Positions 16,626-24,791 of a DNA stretch of 64,000 nucleotides are shown piece by piece (position 1 is the first letter of the stretch; every line of letters begins with the position of its first letter). The stretch comes from an uncultured Johnsonella sp. (GTDB lineage Bacteria > Bacillota > Clostridia > Lachnospirales > Lachnospiraceae). The stretch is from the NCBI GenBank assembly GCA_937927235.1, contig CALBCM010000014.1, forward strand, positions 1 to 64,000, in the 5' to 3' direction. The notes beneath the pieces were generated by a model, which had not been told where the DNA came from, ran no database searches, and saw only the letters and a program-made list of their open reading frames with translations. Both the position numbers and the translations under genes were made by a program.

Positions 16626-17075
16626 TTATTTAGAATACTTCCTTTCTATCTCAGCTATTATATCGACTCTCCTTTCATGCCTGCCCCCCTCAAACTCTGC
16701 TGAGAAAAATTCATCAACAATCATCTTTGCCAAGTCCTCGCCTACCACTCTTGCTCCCATCGCTATAATATTTGCATTATTATGCAGCACCGTCATGCGT
16801 GCAGAATAAGGTTCAGAGCAGACTGCCGCTCTTATTCCCGGAATTTTATTTGCCGATATTGAGATGCCTATCCCCGTGCCGCAGATTAAAACCCCCTTAT
16901 CTATTTCACCTCTTATAATAGCCTCTCCCACCGCCTGTGCCGGCACCGGATAGTCCGTTTTTTCGCCTGCCGCAGCGCCGAAATCTACAGCTTCAAAGCC
17001 CTTTTCTTTTAAATGCTTCATAAGAGCCTCCTTTAATTCAGTGCCTGCATGATCATTTCCAAAACCTATTTTCAT
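16626..17075 (-). CDS. rpiB: Ribose-5-phosphate isomerase B
   Basis: 149 residues with AAGGAG before ATG. Interconverts ribose 5-phosphate and ribulose 5-phosphate in the pentose phosphate pathway. Family marks: GNDHAG near the start, CGTGIG with the catalytic Cys (about residue 65), the NKIPGIRAA segment, and HNNANIIAMGARV. Usual length. The stop lies 31 bases before the broken araC gene; the nearby gene upstream is a DMT permease, with no obvious pathway link. Confidence 0.93.
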   Translation of the reverse strand: MKIGFGNDHAGTELKEALMKHLKEKGFEAVDFGAAAGEKTDYPVPAQAVGEAIIRGEIDKGVLICGTGIGISISANKIPGIRAAVCSEPYSARMTVLHNNANIIAMGARVVGEDLAKMIVDEFFSAEFEGGRHERRVDIIAEIERKYSK

Positions 17076-17187
17076 AATAATCTCCTTCTTTTTTTATTTC
17101 CACTAATAATTTATAATCTATATTATAAGACTAATATACTCAAGAACTTTATTCATACTAAAGCTAATGACTTAACTGAACTGCAGC

Positions 17188-18057
17188 TTATTTATCAGGC
17201 AGCAGACATTTAACTGCTCCTGTCCCTATAATAAGTATATAACCTATAATGCTGTATCTGTCGGGAAGCTGATTGAAAAATACATATCCTAGTAAGGCGG
17301 CATACAGCACCTGGCTGTAATCAAAAACTCCTATTTCCTTAGCAGGTGCATATCTATATGCCTGAGTTATACAGACCTGCCCTATCATAGCAAAAAATCC
17401 TGCTCCCAAAAGACAGGCAAGCTGCCATAATTCCATAGGCTTATAGTTAAAGATTAAAAGCGGCAGGGTGATAAGAGTTGAAAATAATGAAAAAGCAAAT
17501 ATTATTATTTCAGGCTTTACTCCTCGGTTTGCTATAATTCGGACACAGGTATATGCCATCCCTGCCATGAATCCGCTCATAAGCCCCGCAAATGCCGGCA
17601 GTATAGCTGTACTGAAGCTGGGCTTAACTATAAAGCCTGCCCCTGTAAACGCTGCTGCAATCAGAATCCAATCTCTTGCCTCAGTCTTTTCCTTAAGCAG
17701 CAGACTGCCAGCTATCACCGCAAAAAACGGACTGAGCTTATTGAGCATATTTGCATCAGCAATATTCATATTATCAATCGCATAAAAATTAAGAACCAAT
17801 CCAAGAGTTCCAAATAATGCTCTCAGAAATAAAAAAAGCTGATTCTCAGCAGCCACTTCAATTTTTACCTTCTTTTTTATAATTGTAGCAAATACTATTA
17901 ATGCAGTAACTATATTCCTGAAAAAAACCTTTTCAAATACAGGCAAATCTCCACTGAGCCTTACCATGAAGCTCATGCACGCAAAGCCCAATCCTGCTCC
18001 AAGTATATACAGTATGCCAAACAGTCTGTCCTTATTAGTATATTTAATCTTCTCCAT
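17188..18057 (-). CDS. DMT-superfamily transporter with two EamA domains
   Basis: 289 residues, about ten hydrophobic helices in two EamA halves (ILGAGLGFACMSFMVR... and ...PAFAGLMSGFMAGMAYTC). The helix-5 segment NMNIADANMLNKLSPFF and the end-helix run IIGYILIIGTG are typical. Drug/metabolite transporters of this type export amino acids or other small metabolites; the substrate cannot be told from sequence. No clear ribosome site precedes ATG 18057. Confidence 0.85.
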   Translation of the reverse strand: MEKIKYTNKDRLFGILYILGAGLGFACMSFMVRLSGDLPVFEKVFFRNIVTALIVFATIIKKKVKIEVAAENQLFLFLRALFGTLGLVLNFYAIDNMNIADANMLNKLSPFFAVIAGSLLLKEKTEARDWILIAAAFTGAGFIVKPSFSTAILPAFAGLMSGFMAGMAYTCVRIIANRGVKPEIIIFAFSLFSTLITLPLLIFNYKPMELWQLACLLGAGFFAMIGQVCITQAYRYAPAKEIGVFDYSQVLYAALLGYVFFNQLPDRYSIIGYILIIGTGAVKCLLPDK

Positions 18058-18283
18058 TTTAATTTCTTAATATATTAGCTGCCTTTCTATTAATTTAATA
18101 TTAAACTACTTTAACTTATAAAAGTCGGGGTCTTCTGCTTAAAGCGGATACTTATAATCTGCCTGCTTTTTACCGATGCAGGCAAATTTTATATTATCCC
18201 ATTAAAGCTCTGCACTCTTTAAGCTGAAAATCTGCTGCACTAATTACAATTTACGAAGAATATTATACCACACTAAAAAGAAT
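18058..18283. other. Intergenic gap between divergent genes
   Basis: Holds a small hairpin near 18158-18182 (TGCCTGC / GCAGGCA) and otherwise AT-rich sequence. No gene seen. Confidence 0.4.
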
Positions 18284-18312
18284 TTGACATAAAATATTTA
18301 TCTGGTTACAAT
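18284..18312 (+). promoter_or_regulatory. Sigma-A-like promoter for the MATE transporter gene
   Basis: TTGACA (18284-18289), 17-base spacer, TACAAT (18307-18312). Transcription would start near 18320, about 110 bases before the good ribosome binding site at 18418. Confidence 0.75.
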
Positions 18313-18431
18313 GTATAGGCATTGTAGGATATTATTCTATCAATTACAGGCTGAGCGAGCATTCGCAATCTGCTTTGTTTCTTGAGAAACACCGTATAAA
18401 TTATTTTTATATAAAAAGGGAGGATAAAAAA

Positions 18432-19817
18432 ATCAATAATACAATTAATAATTCTGCTGCAGAAAAATCTAAGGAAACGGAAGCACAGCAGGAAAACCGT
18501 ATGGGTACCGAGCCTATAGGCAAGCTCTTGTTTTCAATGAGTATGCCTATAATCGCTTCAATGTTCATACAGGCACTGTATAATATAGTTGACAGTATGT
18601 TTGTTGCCCGGTACAGTCAGGATGCACTGGTAGCCGTATCACTTGCCTTTCCTATACAGGCACTGATGATTGCGGTAGCTTCAGGCACCGGAATCGGAAT
18701 CAATGCCCTGCTTTCAAGGTCACTTGGAGAGGGCAAGCCAAAAGAGGCAAGGGCTGCGGCACTTAATGGAGTATTCCTTGCCCTTCTAAGCTTTCTGGTC
18801 TTTGCCTTATTCGGAATCTTTGGAAGCTCTTCTTTTTTTACTAACCAAACCGATAATGCCAATATTGCCGGGCTTGGCAATGATTATCTTCATATAGTAT
18901 GTCTTTTTTCCTTTGGAATCATGCTTGAAATAACCTATGAAAGAATATTGCAGGCTACTGGCAACTCCTTTTACAGTATGATTACACAGAGCATAGGAGC
19001 AATTATGAATATAATCCTTGACCCTATACTTATTTTTGGACTGTTTGGAGCGCCCAGGCTTGGTATAACAGGTGCTGCAATAGCTACTGTTATCGGTCAG
19101 ATAAGTGCAGCCCTGCTTGCAATTTATTTTAATATAACTAAAAATAAAGAATTTTCGATTTCAATTAAAGGCTTCAGACCTCATTTAAAAACTATCGCAG
19201 TTATTTACTCTGTAGGCATCCCTTCAATTATAATGCAGTCCATCACCTCTGTAATGGTATTTTTCCTGAATAAAATACTTATTGCGTTTTCGGAGGCTGC
19301 CGTAACTGTGCTTGGGGTTTATTTTAAGGTCAACAGCTTTATCATATATCCGGTATTCGGGCTTACAAACGGCATGATACCGGTAGTTGCCTATAACTAT
19401 GGAGCCAAAAAGCATGACAGAATAATAAACACGGTCAAATATTCCGCCATAGCTTCAACTTTGATAATGCTTATAGGGCTTACTATATTTCAGCTGCTCC
19501 CCGCACAGCTTATAGGACTTTTTAAAGCCACGGAAACTCTTTTAACTGTAGGCATACCTGCACTTAGAATCATCTCTCTCTGCTTTATTTTTGCAGGCTT
19601 TAATATAGTTTTATCCTCTATGTATCAGGCATTGGGCAATGGACTGTATTCACTTTACTTATCAGTGCTCAGGCAGTTGGGCATCATCTTGCCGGTTGCT
19701 TATGTGCTTTCAAAAAGATTTGGGCTTTTATATACCTGGTACTGCTTTCCTATCGCAGAGGTGGGAGCACTGTTATTTAATTTCTTTCTGCTTAATAAAA
19801 TCAGGAAAAAAATTTAG
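18432..19817 (+). CDS. MATE-family efflux transporter
   Basis: About 461 residues if started at 18432. Twelve hydrophobic helices; conserved starts of the two MATE halves are seen (MGTEPIGKLLFSMSMPIIASMFIQ, in two parts, and QALYNIVDSMFVARY; later YNYGAKKHDRI). It exports cationic drugs or metabolites using an Na+ or H+ gradient. The start is unusual: a strong GGGAGG (18418-18423) has ideal 8-base spacing to ATC at 18432, but no ATG, GTG or TTG. The first in-frame ATG is at 18501, just before GTEPIGKLL, with only AGGA upstream. Homologues commonly have 10-20 residues before that Met. A minor alternative is TTG at 18375 without a site. Confidence 0.85.
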   Translation: MNNTINNSAAEKSKETEAQQENRMGTEPIGKLLFSMSMPIIASMFIQALYNIVDSMFVARYSQDALVAVSLAFPIQALMIAVASGTGIGINALLSRSLGEGKPKEARAAALNGVFLALLSFLVFALFGIFGSSSFFTNQTDNANIAGLGNDYLHIVCLFSFGIMLEITYERILQATGNSFYSMITQSIGAIMNIILDPILIFGLFGAPRLGITGAAIATVIGQISAALLAIYFNITKNKEFSISIKGFRPHLKTIAVIYSVGIPSIIMQSITSVMVFFLNKILIAFSEAAVTVLGVYFKVNSFIIYPVFGLTNGMIPVVAYNYGAKKHDRIINTVKYSAIASTLIMLIGLTIFQLLPAQLIGLFKATETLLTVGIPALRIISLCFIFAGFNIVLSSMYQALGNGLYSLYLSVLRQLGIILPVAYVLSKRFGLLYTWYCFPIAEVGALLFNFFLLNKIRKKI

Positions 19818-19897
19818 CTTCAAAAGCCGGGGCTGTTGCAAAACAGGTGAGCAATCATCTATAAAGCAGAAGCTCATTTTTATATAAAAATAAAAAA

Positions 19898-19921
19898 GCA
19901 GGGGATGCCGCTCAATCCTGC
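19898..19921. terminator. Weak hairpin between convergent genes
   Basis: GCAGG / CCTGC stem preceded by an A-run and followed by TTTT, between the MATE gene and the convergent cysteine desulfurase-like gene. Short stem, so only a tentative bidirectional terminator. Confidence 0.4.
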
Positions 19922-19969
19922 GTTTTAAGGATTTGCGCCCCCCTGAAGTGAATATTTACAATCCGCCTG

Positions 19970-21106
19970 TTATCTGCTTATTTCTGCAACTGCCTCAATC
20001 GCCTTATCAACTTCTTCTTCGGTATTAAAATATGAAAAGCTGAATCTGACTATCCCCTGCTTCACTGTGCCAAGCGCTCGATGTATTCTGGGAGCACAAT
20101 GCCCACCTGGTCTTGTGGCTATATCATATTTTACCGCAAGCTCATCAGCTATAATCCCCGAATCATAATCTCCTATATTAAGACTTACAATAGGAGCCCT
20201 CAGCCTGGTATAGTCACCGTAAATTGTAATATTGTCAAGTGATTTTACTCCCTCATAAAAACGTTTGGCAAGGGCTTCTTCTTTTTCTCTTATATTTTTT
20301 ATGCCCGCCTCTTCAAGAAAATCAAGTGCCGCCGAAAGTCCTGCTATGCCATGTGAATTTAAAGTACCGGCTTCAAGCCTTACCGGATATTCCTCCGGCT
20401 GCTCCAATGAAAAAGTTTTTACGCCGGTTCCTCCGGTCTTAAATACTCTTATCTCTACTCCCTCCGCTATACAAAGCCCTCCCACTCCCTGAGGGCCAAA
20501 AAGACTCTTATGCCCCGTAAAACATAAGACATCAATATTCATTGCCTTCATATCTATATCAAATACTCCTGCCGTCTGAGAAGCATCCACTATAAACAAA
20601 AGCCCATGTTTTTTTGCAATTTCACCTATAAGCTTTATATCCAGCACCAGACCTGTAAGATTGGAAGCATGAGTGCATACTATAGCCTTAGTCCTTTTAG
20701 TTATAAGCCTTTCAAAATCACTATAATCAATATTTCCGTTTTTATCCGCCCTGACAAAATCCGGCACGACATTCTTTTCCTTCTCAAGCTTATATAAAGG
20801 TCTTAAAACCGAATTATGCTCTAAATCCGTACTTATAACATGCTCACCTTCATTTATAATACCGTTTATTGCAATATTAAGCGCTTCCGTAGAATTAAGA
20901 CAAAATACTGTATTATTTGCTCCGCCGGTGCAGTTAAATAATTCCGCAAGCTTCTTCCTTGTGTTAAATACCACACGTGCAGCACTTAGGCTTTCCTCAT
21001 GGGTTCCTCTTGCAACATTGCCGAAATGCCTCATAGCAAGCACTACCGCATCTATGACCTGGTCCGGCTTATGCAGTGTAGTAGCCGCATTATCAAGATA
21101 AATCAT
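19970..21106 (-). CDS. Class V aminotransferase / cysteine desulfurase-like protein of the YedF-DUF3343 cluster
   Basis: 378 residues, complete. PLP enzyme: cofactor Lys in GHKSLFGPQG (near 205), His/Asp of the PLP pocket in DLEHNSVLRP and VDASQTAG, and an active-site Cys in RPGGHCAPRIHR (about 338). It would remove S (or Se) from cysteine or selenocysteine as a persulfide. The next two genes upstream are DUF3343 and YedF, a set known to go with selenium metabolism or Se-dependent molybdenum hydroxylases in Clostridia. No selD, yqeB or yqeC is in the window, so the selenium link is by neighbourhood only. GAAGGAAAG precedes ATG. Confidence 0.85.
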   Translation of the reverse strand: MIYLDNAATTLHKPDQVIDAVVLAMRHFGNVARGTHEESLSAARVVFNTRKKLAELFNCTGGANNTVFCLNSTEALNIAINGIINEGEHVISTDLEHNSVLRPLYKLEKEKNVVPDFVRADKNGNIDYSDFERLITKRTKAIVCTHASNLTGLVLDIKLIGEIAKKHGLLFIVDASQTAGVFDIDMKAMNIDVLCFTGHKSLFGPQGVGGLCIAEGVEIRVFKTGGTGVKTFSLEQPEEYPVRLEAGTLNSHGIAGLSAALDFLEEAGIKNIREKEEALAKRFYEGVKSLDNITIYGDYTRLRAPIVSLNIGDYDSGIIADELAVKYDIATRPGGHCAPRIHRALGTVKQGIVRFSFSYFNTEEEVDKAIEAVAEISR

Positions 21107-21180
21107 TTAATTCTTTCCTTCCGTTTTATTTTATAATGCCTTTTTCAGCCTGAGATGAATAACCTACTTTTAATACCTGA

Positions 21181-21202
21181 TTAATGCTTTTAAGTATTAA
21201 TA
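21181..21202. repeat. Single copy of the TTAATRCTT...AAGYATTAA quasi-palindrome
   Basis: 22 bases that are the exact reverse complement of the core of the 27-bp tandem repeat at 28561-28641. It lies in the 127-base gap between DUF3343 and the desulfurase-like gene, where it would split the mRNA with a weak hairpin. Confidence 0.7.
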
Positions 21203-21233
21203 CCTGCTTAATGCTATAAGCATCAGCCTGCCA

Positions 21234-21470
21234 CTATATATATACGGTGTATATATTTTCATATTTTATACCTTCCGACTTTAAAGCTTCCTCTATAGCC
21301 GCTCTTTCTTCAGGCAAGGAGCTCCAGCTCATACCGCAGCCTGCCGATATTTCAGAAGGCAGCGGTATAAGCCTGCCTTCAATTTTATTCCTTTTAAGGC
21401 AGCTCTCCGCCGCCATAGCCTCAGTTGTGGTATTAAATACCACAACTATTTTTAAACTTTTTTCTCTCAT
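21234..21470 (-). CDS. DUF3343 protein (putative Se/S carrier-like)
   Basis: 78 residues. The pattern VVFNTTTEAMAAESCLK, then LIPLPSEISAGCGMSW, then EEAL..., is that of DUF3343, a small protein found beside YedF and class V aminotransferases. It has two Cys, one in the SAGCGM loop, suggesting a persulfide or perselenide carrier (inference). The ATG at 21470 has no clear ribosome site, but no better start exists in frame. It starts 37 bases after the yedF stop. Confidence 0.82.
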   Translation of the reverse strand: MREKSLKIVVVFNTTTEAMAAESCLKRNKIEGRLIPLPSEISAGCGMSWSSLPEERAAIEEALKSEGIKYENIYTVYI

Positions 21471-21507
21471 ATATTAATAACCACACTGTATATATTTTAT
21501 AAAAATC

Positions 21508-22113
21508 TTATGGTCTTAAAATCTTTCCCGCCTTATTCATAGCTTCAACTATATTGTACATATTTGTAACTGTGCCTACTCCGAGCTTATCTTTAATTTT
21601 ATAAAAATCAAGACAGGTACCGCAGGTCATTATATTTACTCCCCTGGCTTCCATAGCCTTGAGGTCTTCAAGTGAAGCGGAGTCTTCCAAGCTCAAATAA
21701 GCACCGCCGTTATAAAGCAGTATAGTGTCAGGCAGTGGGTCAAGCTGTGAAAGAGCATAGATAAACCCCTTCATCAGTAAAGCTCCGAGTTCATCATCTC
21801 CCGTTCCCATAAACCGTGAGCTTATCACTGCCGCCGTACTTGGAGTGCAGGCGGGAGCTGCCGCTTTATCCTCGGCTTCAGCTTCCACCGTATCAGCCTC
21901 AATGCTTACCGTAAAATGCTTATCGTCAATTTTACTGCTTTTTGCTTTAAATTCCTTACTCGAAGCCATCTTTAACAGGTTTTCCACCGCAGTTTCATTG
22001 TCAACATGAACCTCCAGCAAAGCTGCCTTTTCAAGTCCATCAATAACTTTTACTGTTTTAACTACCGGTATAGGGCACTGCTCTCCAAGTGCATCTATTT
22101 TTATCGTATCCAT
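21508..22113 (-). CDS. yedF: YedF-type sulfurtransferase-like selenium metabolism protein
   Basis: 201 residues, GGAGG upstream of ATG. The N-terminal TusA/SirA-like domain (1-75) has the hallmark LGEQCPIPVVKT with Cys 13. The C-terminal DsrE-like domain (about 100-201) has LLYNGGAYLSLEDS and the pair TCGTC. The two-domain form is the one called putative selenium metabolism protein YedF. It is first of the three-gene unit yedF-DUF3343-desulfurase, consistent with passing S or Se from the PLP enzyme to an acceptor. Confidence 0.87.
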   Translation of the reverse strand: MDTIKIDALGEQCPIPVVKTVKVIDGLEKAALLEVHVDNETAVENLLKMASSKEFKAKSSKIDDKHFTVSIEADTVEAEAEDKAAAPACTPSTAAVISSRFMGTGDDELGALLMKGFIYALSQLDPLPDTILLYNGGAYLSLEDSASLEDLKAMEARGVNIMTCGTCLDFYKIKDKLGVGTVTNMYNIVEAMNKAGKILRP

Positions 22114-22218
22114 AAGTTACCTCCATATTTTAATATTAATTATTATTATAAAAATGTTATTTTGCAAAAAAAATATTTAATACAGTATAACATGTATTTA
22201 CGATAGATTTCCAGTACT

Positions 22219-22327
22219 TTTTGAGATAAACGGTTAAAGAATGTCGCAAGGCAGCAAACTTTATATAAGTATATTAGCTTAGGAAAAAACAACACCCGGC
22301 TCCCCTTATCTCAAAATAATTTTTTTC
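22219..22327 (+). ncRNA. Long-range inverted repeat ending in a T-run (possible small RNA or attenuator)
   Basis: TTTTGAGATAA (22219-22229) pairs perfectly with TTATCTCAAAA (22306-22316), enclosing 76 bases, and the second arm is followed within 3 bases by a run of Ts. It lies in the 305-base divergent gap between yedF and the TetR gene. No promoter is obvious for it. Confidence 0.3.
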
Positions 22328-22369
22328 TCTACTTTCCTTCTCTCTATTTTTATGCTATATTAATAATTA

Positions 22370-22383
22370 GATTATCGATAATC
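22370..22383. promoter_or_regulatory. Likely TetR operator
   Basis: Perfect 14-bp palindrome GATTATCGATAATC, 35 bases upstream of the TetR start codon and overlapping an AT-rich promoter-like region. Position and symmetry fit an autoregulatory operator of the TetR-ABC-ABC unit. Confidence 0.65.
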
Positions 22384-22418
22384 AAATTATCAATATAGAT
22401 TCAGTAAAGGAAGTTTTT

Positions 22419-23033
22419 ATGGCAGTTGCAGACAGCAGTATAGAGCCTAAGCTTTTAGACAGTGCAAAGCGGGAGTTTCTTGCAAGGGGCTTTGAGCTTG
22501 CTTCGTTAAAAGACATTTGCGAAAGTGCCGAGGTAACCACCGGAGCCTTATACAAAAGATACAAGAGCAAGGAAGAGCTTTTTGCGGCAGTGGTAAAGGA
22601 AACGGTTGACAGCCTGGAAGAGGCAAGGATTGCCCGCTCGGAATTTGATTTTGATAAATTAAGCGATGAAAACTTAAAAAACATGTGGATAATGAATAAG
22701 GAAAGCTTGCTATGGTGGTTTAAGCTGTTTGAGAAGCACCGTGAAGGTATAATGCTTTTATTAAACTGCTCCGCCGGCACCAGATACTCAAATTTCAAGC
22801 ATGATTTTGTGGAGCAGGCTATGGAAGCCGGCTATATACTATATGAAGAAATGAAAAGGCGTAAGATTACAAAAAAGCAGGTGTCAAGGAAAATGATGCA
22901 TACCGTCTATTCGGCTTATTTTGAAATGGTATATGAGCCTTACGTGCATAATTTTACCCGGGAAGAAATCCTTGAAACCGTTGATATAATGATGGATTTT
23001 TTTAGTTTTGAAAAGTTTATAGGTATAAGATAG
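22419..23033 (+). CDS. TetR/AcrR-family transcriptional regulator
   Basis: 204 residues, AAAGGAAG before ATG. N-terminal helix-turn-helix is typical: LLDSAKREFLARGFELASLK, then DICESAEVTTGALYKRYKSKEELFAAV (given in parts). The C-terminal ligand-binding region is helical and rich in aromatic residues (LWWFKLFEKHREG). It is followed after 9 bases by two ABC exporter genes, which it presumably represses together with itself through the palindrome at 22370. Confidence 0.88.
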   Translation: MAVADSSIEPKLLDSAKREFLARGFELASLKDICESAEVTTGALYKRYKSKEELFAAVVKETVDSLEEARIARSEFDFDKLSDENLKNMWIMNKESLLWWFKLFEKHREGIMLLLNCSAGTRYSNFKHDFVEQAMEAGYILYEEMKRRKITKKQVSRKMMHTVYSAYFEMVYEPYVHNFTREEILETVDIMMDFFSFEKFIGIR

Positions 23034-23042
23034 GGGGAGCTT

Positions 23043-24791
23043 ATGTTAAATACTATTTTCAAATACGGAGTTAAAGAAAAGAAATTCACTATAAGAGCGG
23101 TAATATACATGATATCAGGTACGATTTTCAGTATACTGCCATATTTTGTTCTTTATAAAATCATAGACGGCTTACTAAGTACACAGCAGCTTAAAATGAA
23201 TACAGTATTAGCTTATATAGCTGTAATATTTATATGTCTGACTCTTTTTGCCTATCTGTATGTGCTGGGCTTAAAGAATTCACATATAGCTGCTTATAAT
23301 ATTTTAAAAAATATCAGAATAAGCCTTCAGCACAAGCTTGAAAAAAAGCCGCTCGGCTCTATACAGGAGTTAGGTACTGGTAATTTAAAAAAGATGTTTG
23401 TAGACGACATCGACTCCATGGAGCTTTTACTCGCACATGCCCTCCCCGAAGGCATAGCCAATGTTTTGGTTCCGATACTTTTATATATAGCCATATTTAT
23501 AACTGATTTCAGGCTGGGACTCCTGTCACTTGTTACCCTGCCAATCGGAATTTGGGCTATGAACGTGATGTTTAAGGTCGGTACAAAGTATATGAACGAT
23601 TACTATATGGCAAGAGTAAGAATGAACAATACCATTATAGAATATATAAACGGCATGGAGGTGGTCAAGGTTTTTAATAAGGATATGGACTCTTATAAAA
23701 AATATAAAGAGGATGTACTTAATTACAGGGATTTTACTCTCTTTTGGTACAAGCTTTGCTGGACCTGGATGGCACTGTACACAGTTGTGCTTCCGGGACT
23801 CGCACTTTTTATGCTGCCGGTGGGTGCATGGATGCAGCTTAACGGAATGTTGAGTGTTTCAAAACTCTTGCTCTCGCTTTGTCTTTCATTTGCAGTGGGA
23901 CTTCCTCTTCTTAAGGCTATGACCTTTATGAGTGTCATACCTCAGCTTGCTAAAAAAATTGAAAGTCTTGAAAAGATGATGGACTTAAAGCCGCTTAAAC
24001 AAGGGGAAAATCCTTTTTTGTCGAAAAATTTTGACATAGACTTTCAGGCGGTAAGCTTTGCTTATAAAGAGAGCGAGGTGTTGCACGACATTAATTTACA
24101 TATAAAAGAAGGCACTATGACCGCACTTGTGGGAGAATCCGGCTCCGGAAAGAGCACACTTGCCAAGCTTTTGGTACATTTTTATGATGTAAATGAGGGA
24201 AGAATAATGATAGGGGGACAGGATATTACGGATATAAAATATGAAGAGCTTAACAGGCAAATCTCTTATGTATCACAGGAGCAGTTCCTCTTTAATACAA
24301 GTCTTTATGAAAATATAAAGATAGGAAAGCCCTCAGCAACTGAAAAAGAAGTGCTTGAAGCTGCCAAAAAAGCACAATGTACAGATTTTTTAGAGCGTTT
24401 TGAAAAAGGGATTTATACTATGGCAGGAGAAGGAGGAGCTGCTCTTTCAGGCGGCGAAAGGCAAAGAATTGCCCTTGCAAGAGCAATTCTAAAGGATGCC
24501 CCTATTATAGTTTTAGATGAAGCCACCGCATTTATAGACCCTGAAAATGAAGACAAGCTCAACCTTGCCATTGCCGAAATTATAAAAAATAAAACGGTTA
24601 TAGTTATAGCACACAGGCTAAGCTCTATAAAGTCAGCTGAGCAAATCTGCGTACTTTCTGAAGGAAGTATAACAGCTTGCGGAACTCACGAAGAACTTAT
24701 AAAAAGTTGTGATAAGTATTTATCTTTATGGAACAGGTCAATAGATACCGAAAACTGGGGAGTAAGCATGGGAGGTATGGAATATGCTTAG
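23043..24791 (+). CDS. ABC exporter half-transporter, first subunit
   Basis: 582 residues: six membrane helices (about 1-310) and a nucleotide-binding domain (about 340-565). Walker A GESGSGKST, signature LSGGERQR, Walker B PIIVLDEAT, then AFIDPENE instead of the usual SALD. The H-loop His is in VIAHRL. With the next gene, whose start overlaps its end by 8 bases, it should form a heterodimeric exporter. The FIDPENE D-loop is a feature I associate with YbtPQ/IrtAB-type pairs, but the substrate is unknown. GGGGAG precedes ATG. Confidence 0.87.
   Translation: MLNTIFKYGVKEKKFTIRAVIYMISGTIFSILPYFVLYKIIDGLLSTQQLKMNTVLAYIAVIFICLTLFAYLYVLGLKNSHIAAYNILKNIRISLQHKLEKKPLGSIQELGTGNLKKMFVDDIDSMELLLAHALPEGIANVLVPILLYIAIFITDFRLGLLSLVTLPIGIWAMNVMFKVGTKYMNDYYMARVRMNNTIIEYINGMEVVKVFNKDMDSYKKYKEDVLNYRDFTLFWYKLCWTWMALYTVVLPGLALFMLPVGAWMQLNGMLSVSKLLLSLCLSFAVGLPLLKAMTFMSVIPQLAKKIESLEKMMDLKPLKQGENPFLSKNFDIDFQAVSFAYKESEVLHDINLHIKEGTMTALVGESGSGKSTLAKLLVHFYDVNEGRIMIGGQDITDIKYEELNRQISYVSQEQFLFNTSLYENIKIGKPSATEKEVLEAAKKAQCTDFLERFEKGIYTMAGEGGAALSGGERQRIALARAILKDAPIIVLDEATAFIDPENEDKLNLAIAEIIKNKTVIVIAHRLSSIKSAEQICVLSEGSITACGTHEELIKSCDKYLSLWNRSIDTENWGVSMGGMEYA

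Noticed and set aside
24784..24791. Frameshift between the two ABC exporter genes
   Set aside because: Each half has its own start, ribosome site and complete domain set; the 8-base overlap is normal translational coupling.
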